Shown here piece by piece: positions 8,429 to 19,200 of a stretch of 64,000 bases of DNA. Numbering within the stretch: the stretch's first letter is position 1; each line of letters starts with the position of its first letter. The notes beneath the pieces were generated by a model. It was given only the letters and a program-made list of their open reading frames with translations. It was not told the origin of the DNA and ran no database searches. A program made the translations under genes and the position numbers. This DNA comes from Paraburkholderia caffeinilytica (GTDB lineage Bacteria; Pseudomonadota; Gammaproteobacteria; Burkholderiales; Burkholderiaceae), in NCBI RefSeq assembly GCF_003368325.1, contig NZ_CP031467.1:1426001-1490000 (forward strand), in the 5' to 3' direction.

Positions 8429-9091
8429 TCAGGCGTCCTTCGCGATCATGTAACCAAGACCGCGCACGTTGCGGATCAGGTCCGCGCCGAGCTTCTTGCG
8501 CAGGGCGTGAATGTAGACCTCGACCGTATTGCTGCCGATTTCCTCACCCCAGCCGTACATTTTTTCTTCGAGCTGGCTCTTTGAAAGCACTGCGCCGGGC
8601 CGTGCGATCAACGCTTCGAGCAGCGCGAATTCACGCGCCGACAACGCGACCGGCGCGCCGTCGAGCGTGACCTGATGCGACGCCGGGTCGAGCGTCAGAT
8701 TGCCGTGGCGAATCGTCGAATCGCTGCGGCCCGATTGGCGGCGGATCAGCGCGCGCATGCGGGCGCCGAGCTCGTCGAGGTCAAACGGTTTGACGAGGTA
8801 GTCGTCCGCGCCGGCGTCGAGCCCTTTGACGCGATCGGCAATCGCGTCGCGCGCGGTCACGATCAGCACCGGAATGGCCTGGCCTTTGGCGCGCAGCGTG
8901 CGCAGCACGTCGAGCCCGTCGCGTTTGGGCAGGCCGAGATCGAGCAGCACCAGATCGTAAGGTTGGCTGGCCGCGGCGCTGAGCGCCGCTTCGCCGTCTT
9001 CCACCCAGTCGACCGCGAAGCCTTCACCGCGTAGCGCCTTGCGCACGCCTTCCGCGATCATCCGGTCGTCTTCGACTAGCAATATGCGCAT
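8429..9091 (-). CDS. OmpR-family response regulator, QseB/PmrA type
   Basis: This 220-residue protein has a receiver domain (residues 1-118) with Asp51 in VLLDLGLP as the phosphorylation site and the conserved Lys in YLVKPFD. A winged-helix DNA-binding domain follows (SAREFALLEALI, TVEVYIHALRKKLG, VRGLGYMI). It is the first gene of the operon with the kinase. PmrA-type boxes lie upstream of the DegP-like gene just downstream, which makes that gene a probable target. It is divergent from dacB. Confidence 0.93.
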   Translation of the reverse strand: MRILLVEDDRMIAEGVRKALRGEGFAVDWVEDGEAALSAAASQPYDLVLLDLGLPKRDGLDVLRTLRAKGQAIPVLIVTARDAIADRVKGLDAGADDYLVKPFDLDELGARMRALIRRQSGRSDSTIRHGNLTLDPASHQVTLDGAPVALSAREFALLEALIARPGAVLSKSQLEEKMYGWGEEIGSNTVEVYIHALRKKLGADLIRNVRGLGYMIAKDA

Positions 9092-9307
9092 GGTTGGGTC
9101 GGTCCCGAAACATTTGACGATGCCGCATTCTAGCGCCCGGCTCCGAGGTGCGCGCCGCGCGACGCTTTTTCACCGCAGCGCAGCGGCATGTCTCTACAAT
9201 GGGCGCTTTGCGGCGCACCGCGCTTTTCCGCGCGTCACGCGACGCTTCGACACACTCTGGATTGCCGCGCGCCGCCACGCCCCGACATCCTGCTTCTTCG
9301 CCTGTCC

Positions 9308-10969
9308 ATGACGCACGCTTTTTTGCCCATTTTTGTGTCTTCTTTCGCACGCCGTGTGGCGCTGCGCCCGCTGTCTTCTCCTGCTGCAAACTCCCTGCCT
9401 CGCCGGTTCTCGTCGCGCACCGCGACGTTACTGCTCGCCTGCGCCGCACTCGGCAGCGGCGCAACGCTGCCGCTTGCCGCGCAGGCGCGCGTCAAGGCCA
9501 CGCATCCGAGCGTCAACGTCACCACGGTGTTGCCGCAGCCGGTGATGATCGGCTTGCAGCGCGCGCACGTGCCCTTGTCGTCGATCAGCGTGGTGGTCGA
9601 GAAAGTCGGCGACCGCACGCCGATCGTCGCGCTGAATGCCGGCAAGCCGATGATGCCCGCCTCGACGATGAAGCTCGTCACCACCTACTCCGGCCTCTCG
9701 ATCCTCGGCCCGGACTATCGCTGGCGCACGAACGCGTATGTGGACGGCACGCTCGACGCCAACGGCGTGCTGCACGGCAATCTTTACATTCAGGGCACGG
9801 GCGATCCGAAACTCGTGCCCGAAGAACTGATCGACCTCGTGCAGAAGATCCACAAGGCGGGGATCAACGGCATCGACGGCGCACTGGTGCTCGACAAACG
9901 CTATTTCGACGCCTCCACGCGCGATCTTCCGCCGTTCGACGACGACACCACCGCGCCGTACAACGTCGGCCCCGATCCGCTGCTGTACGCCTTCAAATCG
10001 CTGTCGTTCACGCTGACGCCTTCCCCGGACGGCAGCGTCGCGATCGACGTCTTGCCCGCGCTCTCGCAGTTGCAGATCGACAATCAGATGCACGCGGTCA
10101 ATGGCCCGTGCCGCGGCGACGCCGCCTCCGTCTCGCCCACCGTGACGCCGCAGCCGAACGGCACCGTGGTGGCATCGTTCAACGGCGATTACTCCGTGCG
10201 CTGCGGCCCGCGCACGATCAACGTCGCGGTGCTCGATCACTCCGCGTTCTTCGCGGGCGGATTCCTCGCACTGTGGCAGCAAACCGGCGGCACGTTCAGC
10301 GGCGCGACCCGCGAAGGCCCGGTGCCGGTCGGCGCGCGCCTCGTCGCGACGCACCAGGGGCCGATGCTGTCCGACATCGTGCGCGACATCAACAAGTTCA
10401 GTAACAACACGATGGCGCGCAACCTGTTCCTGACGATCGGCGCAACGGAAGAAAAGGCGCCCGCCACGCCCGCGAAATCGGCGCGCGCCATCGAGGAATT
10501 CCTGCGCCGCGACAGCGTCGACATGCAATATCTGACGCTCGACAACGGCTCGGGCCTGTCCCGCGACGAGCACGTTACCGCGCTCTCGCTCGCCGATCTG
10601 CTGCAGCGGGCCAATGCGAGCCCGGTCGCCCAGGTGTTCGTGGAATCGCTGCCGATTGCGGGCGTCGACGGCACGATGCGCAATCGCTTGACCAACCAGG
10701 GCGCGGGCGGCAATGCGCACATCAAGACCGGCACGCTGCGCGACGTGCGTGCGATCGCCGGCTACGTGGCCTCGTCGGATGGCAACAGCTACGTGGTGGT
10801 GAGCCTGATCAACGACCCGCATTCCGAGGCCGCGCGCGCCGCGCACGACGCCTTGCTCGAATGGGTGTATCAGGGCCCCGCCCAGGGATTCACGAAGATC
10901 TCCGCACCGGCCGCCGAACCGCGCGCCGGCAAGCCCAGGAAAAACCCGCACAAGCGCGGCACCCATTGA
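9308..10969 (+). CDS. dacB: D-alanyl-D-alanine carboxypeptidase/endopeptidase (PBP4)
   Basis: This 553-residue periplasmic peptidoglycan hydrolase belongs to peptidase family S13. The three penicillin-binding motifs are present: Ser119-x-x-Lys122 (STMK), Ser365-Asn-Asn (SNN) and Lys473-Thr-Gly (KTG). An N-terminal hydrophobic segment at 36-56 serves as export signal. It removes terminal D-Ala and cuts cross-links in murein. I use the ATG at 9308; an upstream ATG at 9188 would give an unlikely 40-residue basic extension. The insert between SxxK and SxN is long, as in class C PBPs. It diverges from the response regulator. Confidence 0.92.
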   Translation: MTHAFLPIFVSSFARRVALRPLSSPAANSLPRRFSSRTATLLLACAALGSGATLPLAAQARVKATHPSVNVTTVLPQPVMIGLQRAHVPLSSISVVVEKVGDRTPIVALNAGKPMMPASTMKLVTTYSGLSILGPDYRWRTNAYVDGTLDANGVLHGNLYIQGTGDPKLVPEELIDLVQKIHKAGINGIDGALVLDKRYFDASTRDLPPFDDDTTAPYNVGPDPLLYAFKSLSFTLTPSPDGSVAIDVLPALSQLQIDNQMHAVNGPCRGDAASVSPTVTPQPNGTVVASFNGDYSVRCGPRTINVAVLDHSAFFAGGFLALWQQTGGTFSGATREGPVPVGARLVATHQGPMLSDIVRDINKFSNNTMARNLFLTIGATEEKAPATPAKSARAIEEFLRRDSVDMQYLTLDNGSGLSRDEHVTALSLADLLQRANASPVAQVFVESLPIAGVDGTMRNRLTNQGAGGNAHIKTGTLRDVRAIAGYVASSDGNSYVVVSLINDPHSEAARAAHDALLEWVYQGPAQGFTKISAPAAEPRAGKPRKNPHKRGTH

Positions 10970-11165
10970 GGATTCCTTCTATAGAACCCACGCGCCTCAA
11001 CGCGCCCAAGCGTGTACGCTGTCGGGCAGTGTTTGAGGCGCGCGTAAAACGTAACGCGTAGCGCATGAGCCGCGCACCCGTTACGAAAAGCGTGGCCCAA
11101 TCAAACAATAACGACAACATCCGCTGCAACAAGCGCAGCGGCAAGGGACGACGGAGGAGGACACC

Positions 11166-12128
11166 ATGCAATTCGATGCCGAATTGCTGCTGCTCGCCAT
11201 GGCGCCAGTCTTTCTCGCATGCATTGGCTGGGAGGCGTGGCACCTGCGGCGTACGCGCCCCGGCGCGCAGCTCTATAGCTGGCGCGACACGCTCTGCAAC
11301 GCCGCGCTCGCGCTGATGCAGCAAGCCGCCGACAAGCTCGCGTGGCTCGCGATCATCCCCGTCTATGCATTTTTCTACGACCGCTATCGCGTCTATACGT
11401 GGCAGGCAAGCTGGATGTCGTTCGTCGTGCTGTTCGTCGCCCAGGATCTGCTCTATTACGGGTTTCACCGCTCCAGCCATCGCGTGCGCTGGCTGTGGGC
11501 CGCGCATGTCGTGCATCACTCGTCGGAGCGAATGAATTTTTCGACCGCATTCCGGCAGAGCCTGATGTATCCAATCGCCGGCATGTGGCTGTTCTGGATT
11601 CCGCTTGCCGTGTTCGGCTTTCCGCCGAAGCAGATCGTCGCGATCGTGCTGATCAATCTCGGCTTCCAGTTTTTCGTGCACACCCAGGCAATCGGCAAAT
11701 TCGGCGGCAAGCTCGGATGGCTCGAATACGTGTTCAACACGCCGTCGATTCACCGTGTGCACCACGCCCGCAACGACCGTTATATCGACCGCAACTATGC
11801 CGGCGTGCTGGTGATCTGGGATCGCCTGTTCGGCAGCTACGTCGAGGAAGATCCGCACGATGCGCCGGTGTACGGCATCGTCGAGCCACTTCACACCTAT
11901 AACCCGCTGAAGGCGACGTTTCATGAATGGGCGTCGATGGCCGCCGATTTCGTGAGCGTGCGAGGCTGGCGCAACAAGTTGCGCGCGCTGTTCGCACCGC
12001 CCGCATGGGCGGCGGCTTATCACGCGCGCCGCGCCGCCGGCGCGAGTGCCGATGCGGCGGCATCTAGCGGTGATAGGCGCATTGAAGAAAACCATACGGC
12101 CGCGTTTCAAACACCGCGCAGGCCGTAG
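11166..12128 (+). CDS. Fatty acid hydroxylase / sterol desaturase family membrane protein
   Basis: This 320-residue integral membrane di-iron enzyme has the family's His clusters in order: HRSSH, HVVHHSS, a central single-His region, and HRVHHARN. Four to five membrane segments are predicted in the first 190 residues. Such proteins hydroxylate or desaturate lipid chains or sterol-like molecules using O2; the substrate is unknown. The start ATG follows a strong GGAGG site. The C-terminal 40 residues are Ala-rich and probably disordered. It sits alone between dacB and the esterase gene. Confidence 0.88.
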   Translation: MQFDAELLLLAMAPVFLACIGWEAWHLRRTRPGAQLYSWRDTLCNAALALMQQAADKLAWLAIIPVYAFFYDRYRVYTWQASWMSFVVLFVAQDLLYYGFHRSSHRVRWLWAAHVVHHSSERMNFSTAFRQSLMYPIAGMWLFWIPLAVFGFPPKQIVAIVLINLGFQFFVHTQAIGKFGGKLGWLEYVFNTPSIHRVHHARNDRYIDRNYAGVLVIWDRLFGSYVEEDPHDAPVYGIVEPLHTYNPLKATFHEWASMAADFVSVRGWRNKLRALFAPPAWAAAYHARRAAGASADAAASSGDRRIEENHTAAFQTPRRP

Positions 12129-12224
12129 ACGATTCTGTAAGCATGTCGTCATGCCGCCGACGCGGTGGGCGACTGCCTGCAATACATGGCACAAGGGCCA
12201 CACATACGAGGAGATGCAGCCAAC

Positions 12225-13472
12225 ATGAAACAAACAACATCGAAGCAACGCAATTTCGTGCGCGTCACGCAGATCGCTATTGCCAGTGCGGCGTTTGCGC
12301 TGCTCGCAGCATGCGGGGGCGGCAGCGATAACAACAGTTCGAGCAGCAGCACGCCGGCGGGCGGCGTGAAATTGCAGGTCGTGTCGTTCGGCGACAGCTT
12401 GTCGGATGTCGGCACGTACGCGCCCGTGATTCAGTCCAGCTTCGGCGGCGGCCGCTTCACGACGAACCCGGGTGAAGTGTGGACCCAGAAGGTCGCGGAA
12501 TACTACGGCGGCACGTTGACCGCCGCGTATGTGGGCGGCTTTGGTCAGCCGCTGGTCGCGACAGGCGGGTTCGGCTACGCGCAAGGCGGCTCGGACGTCG
12601 TCAACGCCCAGGGCGAAGGCTGGGCGCCGAACAGCATGGCGGCGACAACCGTGCCGGTGGTGACCCAGGTGGCAAACTACCTGGGCGCGCATACGAGCTT
12701 CAACTCGAACCAGCTCGTGCTGGTGAACGGCGGCGCGAACGACATCTTCCAGTTCTCGACCACCGCCAATCTGACGGCGCTCGCCACCGCCCTGCAGACG
12801 CAATACCCGCTGCTCGTGCAGGCCGGCAAGCTGCCGAACACGCAGGCAGGTCAGGTCGAGTTCATCGCCGGCTACCTGCAGCAACTGGCCGACCCGCAGG
12901 TCGCGACAGCCGCCACGCAGCTCGCCGCGCAAATCCAGACCATCGTCAACTCGGGTGCGACTCACGTGGTGGTGTCGACGGTGCCGGACATCGGCAACAC
13001 GCCGCAAGGCGTCACGGCCAACGCAGCCTCGCCTGGCGCAGCTGCACTCCTGTCGGGGATTACCGCGGCGTATAACGGCATCCTGGTCCAGAGCCTGACG
13101 ACCCTTGGCCTGCTGGGCACGGGCAAGGTCATCGTGGTCGATGCGTTCACGTGGATCGATCAGCAGTTGCCGAACTTCCAGGCGCTGGGCTTTACGGTGT
13201 CCAACACAGGTACGGGCTGTAACCTGACGTCGATGGTGGCCAACGCAACCGCGTACGCCACCGCCAATCCGAGCGCAACGAACGGACTGACCGCAGCCCA
13301 GTACGGCGCCCAGTTCGGCTCGTCGCTGTTCTGCTCACCGCAGACCTACACGGTGGCTGGCGCCGACCAGACCTATATGTTCGCGGACCTGGTCCACCCG
13401 AGCACGCACCTGCACGCCTTGTTCGCGCAGTTCGTTCAGCAGCAGGTCGCCGCCACCGGGTTGGGGAAATAA
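12225..13472 (+). CDS. SGNH/GDSL esterase lipoprotein
   Basis: This 415-residue protein has a lipoprotein signal (LLAAC, Cys30) followed by a Ser/Asn-rich tether. The GDSL block is FGDSLSD, with nucleophile Ser58. The conserved Gly is in GGFGYAQGGSD, Asn is in NGGANDIF, and the Asp/His pair is in FADLVHPSTHLH near the end. It resembles the passenger domain of autotransporter esterases but has no beta-barrel, so it is probably anchored in the outer membrane. It likely hydrolyses short acyl esters or lipids. The start at 12225 (MKQTTSK) fits the signal peptide better than an upstream frame at 12165. A terminator follows. Confidence 0.88.
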   Translation: MKQTTSKQRNFVRVTQIAIASAAFALLAACGGGSDNNSSSSSTPAGGVKLQVVSFGDSLSDVGTYAPVIQSSFGGGRFTTNPGEVWTQKVAEYYGGTLTAAYVGGFGQPLVATGGFGYAQGGSDVVNAQGEGWAPNSMAATTVPVVTQVANYLGAHTSFNSNQLVLVNGGANDIFQFSTTANLTALATALQTQYPLLVQAGKLPNTQAGQVEFIAGYLQQLADPQVATAATQLAAQIQTIVNSGATHVVVSTVPDIGNTPQGVTANAASPGAAALLSGITAAYNGILVQSLTTLGLLGTGKVIVVDAFTWIDQQLPNFQALGFTVSNTGTGCNLTSMVANATAYATANPSATNGLTAAQYGAQFGSSLFCSPQTYTVAGADQTYMFADLVHPSTHLHALFAQFVQQQVAATGLGK

Positions 13473-13514
13473 GTTGAGGATTGCCGCGTAGCGGCGATGG
13501 TGTTTGTTCTGCGA

Positions 13515-13550
13515 ACGCCCGGCTTGCTGATCGAGCCGGGCGTTTTTTAT
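13515..13550 (+). terminator. Rho-independent terminator after the esterase gene
   Basis: A 9-bp perfect stem (CGCCCGGCT/AGCCGGGCG, arms 13516-13524 and 13534-13542) is followed by six T residues, 43 bp past the stop codon. Confidence 0.92.
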
Positions 13551-13690
13551 CGTTTTTTATTGCGTGCGCCGCGCTTCGGATCAGGTGCCTGCGGCGTTAG
13601 CGTGTTGTGATCGGTTTGCCTGCGCGGCGCTCGATGTCTATTCGCCTGCTGCGTGCAACGTTGGCGCCACGCAGGCAAGACGATCCAACC

Positions 13691-14731
13691 TTAACCTTGC
13701 GCTTCAAAAGCCGCCGCGGCCCTGCCTAGCCGGTCGTTCACCGCGATCCACTCGATGGTGTCCGGCAACTTCTCGATGAGAATCCGGCTCACGTCCGCGC
13801 GGTCGAGCGCCCTCAACAGGCCATATAACTCGCGCGCATAAACGTGCGGGTCTTCAGGCGCGGCAATGAAATGCACGCCCTCGGCATGGGCCCACTCCCC
13901 GGCGCGAGAAGCCCGCGCCACCAAGGCCACGCGTTCATCGCCCTGGCGCGCCGCAAGCAGAAGCTGCAACGCATCAAAAGGCAGCAAGACCAATGGCGTG
14001 CGCGGCGCATAGTGCGCCTTCAACGTCCCCGAGGCGCGCGGGGCCGTCGCATCCGAACCGTCCGGCAACCTCGGCGCCTCACCGAGTACATCCGCGATGT
14101 CCTGCGGCGTGACGCGGCCCGGTCTCAACAACGCCGGAAACCCGCGTGACAGATCCAGGATCGTGGATTCGATCCCGACATCCGACGCGCCGCCGTCCAG
14201 CACGTGAATCGCGCTGCCAAACTCGTCGCGCACGTGCTGCGCGGTGGTGGGACTGACGTGGCCGAAGCGATTCGCCGATGGCGCAGCCACGCCGCCGTGC
14301 CCACCGCGCAATGCACTGAACGCCTCGAGCAGGGCTTGCGCGACCGGATGGGACGGACACCGCAAACCCACCGAGTCCTGGCCACCGCTCACCGCTGCGT
14401 TAATCCGCTCGGCACGCTTCAGGATCAACGTGAGCGGCCCCGGCCAGAACGCATCGATCAGGCGACGTGCCTCCGCCGGCAAATGTTCGACCCAGTAGTT
14501 CGGATCGCCCTGCGGCGCCAGATGCACGATCACCGGATGATTCGCCGGCCTGCCCTTCGCCGCGTAAATACGCGCGACCGCGTCAGGACTTTCGGCGTCG
14601 CCGCCGAGTCCGTAGACCGTCTCCGTGGGGAACGCGACCAGACCGCCCGCGTCGAGCAGTGCGGCGGCGTGCGCGATCTGCTCGGCGCTTACAGGCAAGG
14701 CGCTCGCGGCGGGTTTCTGTTGATCCGGCAT
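13691..14731 (-). CDS. sua5: L-threonylcarbamoyladenylate synthase, Sua5 type
   Basis: This 346-residue enzyme makes threonylcarbamoyl-AMP from Thr, bicarbonate and ATP for the t6A modification of ANN-decoding tRNAs. The YrdC domain (residues 1-205) shows FPTETVYGLG, the KGRP nucleotide loop and a SANRFGHVSPT block. The C-terminal Sua5 domain (about 220-340) is present, so this is the long form and not the short TsaC/YrdC. It starts 10 bp after purK and is the last gene of the pur cluster, so it is probably cotranscribed with it. Confidence 0.92.
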   Translation of the reverse strand: MPDQQKPAASALPVSAEQIAHAAALLDAGGLVAFPTETVYGLGGDAESPDAVARIYAAKGRPANHPVIVHLAPQGDPNYWVEHLPAEARRLIDAFWPGPLTLILKRAERINAAVSGGQDSVGLRCPSHPVAQALLEAFSALRGGHGGVAAPSANRFGHVSPTTAQHVRDEFGSAIHVLDGGASDVGIESTILDLSRGFPALLRPGRVTPQDIADVLGEAPRLPDGSDATAPRASGTLKAHYAPRTPLVLLPFDALQLLLAARQGDERVALVARASRAGEWAHAEGVHFIAAPEDPHVYARELYGLLRALDRADVSRILIEKLPDTIEWIAVNDRLGRAAAAFEAQG

Positions 14732-14741
14732 GGCGTTCGCG

Positions 14742-16022
<1,281 letters not shown>

Positions 16023-16035
16023 TCAGCCTTGGCGC

Positions 16036-16554
16036 TTACAGCGCCGGCAGCACCATTGCGTGGGCCGCTTCGTTCTGGCGCACGCGGAACGCGGCCAGTT
16101 TCTCCGCATATTCGGCGCTCGTGCCGCTCAGAATCGACACAGCGAACAGCGCCGCATTCGCCGCACCCGCTTCACCGATTGCAAACGTGGCGACCGGCAC
16201 ACCCTTGGGCATCTGCACGATCGAATGCAACGAATCGACACCCTTCAAATACTTGCTCGCCACCGGCACGCCGAGCACCGGCACCGTGGTCTTGGCGGCC
16301 AGCATGCCCGGCAGATGCGCCGCGCCGCCCGCGCCTGCGATGATCGCGCGAATGCCGCGCTCACGCGCGCTCTCGGCGTACGCGAACATCTCGTCGGGCA
16401 TGCGGTGCGCGGACACGACCCTGGCTTCATACGGCACGCCGAATTCTTGCAGAATCGCCACAGCGTTCTTCATCACTTCCCAGTCGGAACTGGAGCCCAT
16501 CAGCACGCCGACAATTGGCGCGCCGTGCGTATGGGCAGTTTGTGCTTCACTCAT
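16036..16554 (-). CDS. purE: N5-carboxyaminoimidazole ribonucleotide mutase
   Basis: This 172-residue class I PurE converts N5-CAIR to CAIR. Conserved blocks are [24 protein letters not shown] with the catalytic His, [14 protein letters not shown] and [15 protein letters not shown]. The start at 16554 (MSEAQTAH) is the family start; the upstream open frame to 16743 is made only of the tandem repeats. The gene follows purC after a 283-bp gap filled by three 77-78 bp repeats. Confidence 0.95.
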   Translation of the reverse strand: MSEAQTAHTHGAPIVGVLMGSSSDWEVMKNAVAILQEFGVPYEARVVSAHRMPDEMFAYAESARERGIRAIIAGAGGAAHLPGMLAAKTTVPVLGVPVASKYLKGVDSLHSIVQMPKGVPVATFAIGEAGAANAALFAVSILSGTSAEYAEKLAAFRVRQNEAAHAMVLPAL

Positions 16555-16580
16555 CTTACGGCTTCCTTGTTTCTTGAGAG

Positions 16581-16804
16581 CGCCCCCAACTGTCGCTTCG
16601 CGCCAGCCCCCCGAGGGGGTGAGAAAACTTGGGGCGGCCCGGCGTTTTGTTAATACGCCCCCCAATCTGTCGCTTCGCGCCAGCCCCCCGAGGGGGTGAG
16701 AAAACTTGGGGCGGCCCGGCGTTTTGTTAATACGCCCCCCCAATCTGTCGCTTCGCGCCAGCCCCCCGAGGGGGTGAGAAAACTTGGGGCGGCCCGGCGT
16801 TTTC
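16581..16804. repeat. Three tandem 77-78 bp repeats between purC and purE
   Basis: The motif TGTCGCTTCGCGCC recurs at 16591, 16668 and 16746. The copies are nearly identical and differ mainly in the length of a C-tract (5, 6 and 7 C) and a small change before TGTCGC. Each copy contains the short inverted repeat CCCCCGAGGGGG. At the junctions, the minus strand can form a GGCGT/ACGCC hairpin flanked by GGGG and CCCC. The third copy loses its end near 16803. No protein is plausible here. Confidence 0.95.
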
Positions 16805-16837
16805 TCATGCGGTGCAAATCCAACCAGACGCGCGCAA

Positions 16838-17728
16838 TCAGGCGAGCTTGTGTCCGGTCAGGCGTTCGAGCGCTTCCTGATACTTCTCGCCCGTCTTCGT
16901 GACCACGTCGTCCGGCAGTTTCGGTGCGGGCGGCTCTTTCTTCCACGGTTGGGTTTCGAGCCAGTCGCGCACGAACTGCTTGTCGAACGACGGCGGGTTG
17001 GTGCCGACCTGGTACTGGTCAGCCGGCCAGAAACGCGACGAATCGGCGGTCAGCGCCTCGTCCATCAGATACAGCTGGCCGTGGTTGTCCAGACCGAATT
17101 CGAACTTCGTATCCGCGATGATGATGCCGCGCGTGGCGGCGTAGTCAGCGGCTTCCTTGTACAGCTTGATCGAGATGTCGCGGATCGTGGCCGACAGTTC
17201 GGTGCCGATGCGGCGCTCCATCTCGTTGTAGGTGATGTTTTCGTCGTGATGGCCCATTTCGGCCTTGGCTGCCGGCGTGAAAATCGGCTCAGGCAGCTTT
17301 TGCGCGTTTTGCAGACCCGGCGGCAGTTCCACGCCGCACACCGAACCGGTTGCCTGGTAGTCTTTCCAGCCACTGCCGGCCAGATAGCCGCGCACCACCG
17401 CTTCGACGAGGATCGGCTCGAGGCGCTTCACCACCACGGCACGGCCCTTGACCTGCTCGACTTCGTCAGCCGCCACCACGGATTCGGGCGCCACGCCCGT
17501 GAGGTGATTCGGCACCACGTGCTTCAGCTTCTCGAACCAGAAGTTCGCCATTTCGTTGAGCACGCGGCCCTTATTCGGAATCGGCTCGCCCATGATGACG
17601 TCGAACGCCGACAGACGGTCGGTCGTGACGATCAGCAACTGGTCGTTGCCCACCGCATAGTTGTCGCGGACTTTACCGCGGCCGAGCAGCGGCAGCGAGT
17701 GGAGCGTGGATTCGTAAAGGGTAGACAT
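16838..17728 (-). CDS. purC: SAICAR synthetase
   Basis: This 296-residue enzyme joins Asp to CAIR using ATP in purine synthesis. Blocks include [46 protein letters not shown] and [10 protein letters not shown]. The length fits the betaproteobacterial and yeast-like form, longer than the Escherichia coli protein. It precedes purE, purK and sua5 on the same strand. A terminator at 17771-17811 separates it from fba. Confidence 0.96.
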   Translation of the reverse strand: MSTLYESTLHSLPLLGRGKVRDNYAVGNDQLLIVTTDRLSAFDVIMGEPIPNKGRVLNEMANFWFEKLKHVVPNHLTGVAPESVVAADEVEQVKGRAVVVKRLEPILVEAVVRGYLAGSGWKDYQATGSVCGVELPPGLQNAQKLPEPIFTPAAKAEMGHHDENITYNEMERRIGTELSATIRDISIKLYKEAADYAATRGIIIADTKFEFGLDNHGQLYLMDEALTADSSRFWPADQYQVGTNPPSFDKQFVRDWLETQPWKKEPPAPKLPDDVVTKTGEKYQEALERLTGHKLA

Positions 17729-17770
17729 CGTCGTGGTTCGCTAAAAGTGGGGCAGAAAGTGTGACCGGAA

Positions 17771-17811
17771 CAAAAGGGAAACGCCGTTCCCCGGATGATG
17801 CGGGAACGGCG
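17771..17811 (-). terminator. Rho-independent terminator between fba and purC
   Basis: Read on the minus strand, an 11-nt arm CGCCGTTCCCG (17811-17801) pairs with GGGGAACGGCG (17792-17782), followed by TTTCCCTTTT. It begins 50 bp past the fba stop codon and 43 bp before the purC start, so purC probably has its own promoter. Confidence 0.85.
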
Positions 17812-17860
17812 ATCGAACGACAACCTGGCCAATCAGCCAGGTGCAGAGCCTGGATATAGC

Positions 17861-18925
17861 TTAGCGGACGACTTGCGCGAGCTCGCCCGATTTGTACTTC
17901 TCCGCGATTTTATCAAGCGAAACCGGCTTGATCTTGCCGGCCTGGCCTTCGCAGCCGAATTGCGTGAAGCGGTCGAGACAGATCTTCATCGCGGCTTCGC
18001 GCGCCGGCTTCAGGTAGTCGCGCGGATCGAACTTGCCCGGATTGGTCGCCATGTAGCGGCGGATCGCACCGGTGATCGCCAGACGCAGGTCGGTGTCGAT
18101 ATTGACCTTGCGCACGCCGTTCTTGATGCCTTCCTGGATTTCCTCGACCGGCACGCCGTAGGTTTCCTTCATGTCGCCGCCAAACTCGCGGATTTCCGCG
18201 AGCAGTTCCTGCGGCACCGACGACGAACCGTGCATCACAAGGTGCGTATTCGGAATGCGCTGGTGAATTTCCTTGATGCGCTGGATCGACAGGATGTCGC
18301 CCGTGGGCTTCTTGCTGAACTTGTACGCGCCGTGCGACGTACCGATCGCGATCGCCAGCGCGTCGCATTGCGTCAGCTTGACGAAGTCGGCAGCCTGCTC
18401 CGGGTCGGTCAGCAGTTGCTCGCGGGTCATCGTGCCTTCGGCGCCGTGGCCGTCTTCCTTGTCGCCCTTCATGGTTTCCAGCGAACCGAGCACGCCCAGC
18501 TCCGCTTCCACCGTGATGCCGATCGAGTGCGCCGCTTCAACCACCTTGCGCGAGACTTCGACGTTGTATTCGTACGATGCGACCGTCTTGCCGTCGGCTT
18601 CGAGCGAACCGTCCATCATCACGCTGGTGAAACCGCTGCGGATCGCCGCCATGCAAACTGCCGGCGACTGGCCGTGATCCTGGTGCATCACGACCGGAAT
18701 GTGCGGATACGACTCGACCGCGGCTTCGATCAGATGGCGCAGAAACGGCTCGCCCGCGTACTTACGCGCGCCGGCCGATGCCTGCATGATGACCGGGGCG
18801 TTGACCTTGTCGGCCGCCGCCATGATCGCCTGCACCTGCTCCAGGTTGTTCACGTTGAATGCCGGAATGCCGTAGCCGTTTTCGGCGGCATGGTCCAACA
18901 GTTGACGCATTGATACGAGAGGCAT
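17861..18925 (-). CDS. fba: Class II fructose-1,6-bisphosphate aldolase
   Basis: This 354-residue zinc-dependent aldolase cleaves fructose-1,6-bisphosphate to DHAP and GAP. Visible blocks are [24 protein letters not shown] with metal-binding His, the metal-site ELGVLG segment, GTSHGAYKF and MHGSSSVP. It is the Calvin-type class IIB form known from Cupriavidus and Burkholderia. The start at 18925 has AAGGAG 7 nt upstream; the frame to 18967 lies over the leader. It follows pyk and pgk on the same strand. Confidence 0.96.
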   Translation of the reverse strand: MPLVSMRQLLDHAAENGYGIPAFNVNNLEQVQAIMAAADKVNAPVIMQASAGARKYAGEPFLRHLIEAAVESYPHIPVVMHQDHGQSPAVCMAAIRSGFTSVMMDGSLEADGKTVASYEYNVEVSRKVVEAAHSIGITVEAELGVLGSLETMKGDKEDGHGAEGTMTREQLLTDPEQAADFVKLTQCDALAIAIGTSHGAYKFSKKPTGDILSIQRIKEIHQRIPNTHLVMHGSSSVPQELLAEIREFGGDMKETYGVPVEEIQEGIKNGVRKVNIDTDLRLAITGAIRRYMATNPGKFDPRDYLKPAREAAMKICLDRFTQFGCEGQAGKIKPVSLDKIAEKYKSGELAQVVR

Positions 18926-19142
18926 GCTTAACTCCTTAGATTGAAACGAATTCTGTGCCGTCGGCATCTTTTAGGGCGATTTTATCGCGAAGCAAGCTGC
19001 ATACCCGTTCACACATTCCCTAAAGCACGTTCCTGCGGACCCTTACCGCACGCGCGATTGGAGTCTGTGCGCCGCCTCTCGCGGGGCATCACAGCCTGCT
19101 TCGCTCAATCAAGCCTGTGTCGATCGAGCAGTTTCCGGTGTC

Positions 19143-19176
19143 GATCGGAGTTAGCGCTTTAGCGCTTACTCCGATC
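19143..19176. repeat. Strong inverted repeat between pyk and fba
   Basis: Arms 19143-19158 (GATCGGAGTTAGCGCT) and 19161-19176 are complementary except for one position, with a 2-nt loop. It begins 25 bp past the pyk stop codon. No T-run follows on the minus strand, so it is not a standard intrinsic terminator. It could be an mRNA 3'-end stabiliser, a protein site or a dispersed hairpin repeat. Confidence 0.8.
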
Positions 19177-19200
19177 CCATGCAGGATGGTTGCTACTCAA

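Noticed and set aside
9188..9307. Upstream ATG of dacB as the true start
   Set aside because: It would add a 40-residue basic leader before the export signal and lies in the divergent promoter region.
9428..10966. Minus-strand open frame (512 codons) opposite dacB
   Set aside because: Antisense to a gene with all three penicillin-binding motifs.
10890..13007. Very long minus-strand open frame (705 codons) opposite the hydroxylase and esterase genes
   Set aside because: It is antisense to genes with clear motifs and has a composition rich in Arg, His and Ala, typical of shadow frames in GC-rich DNA.
16581..16804. Possible CRISPR array at the purC-purE repeats
   Set aside because: The 77-78 bp units are contiguous with no unique spacers, and no cas genes are present.
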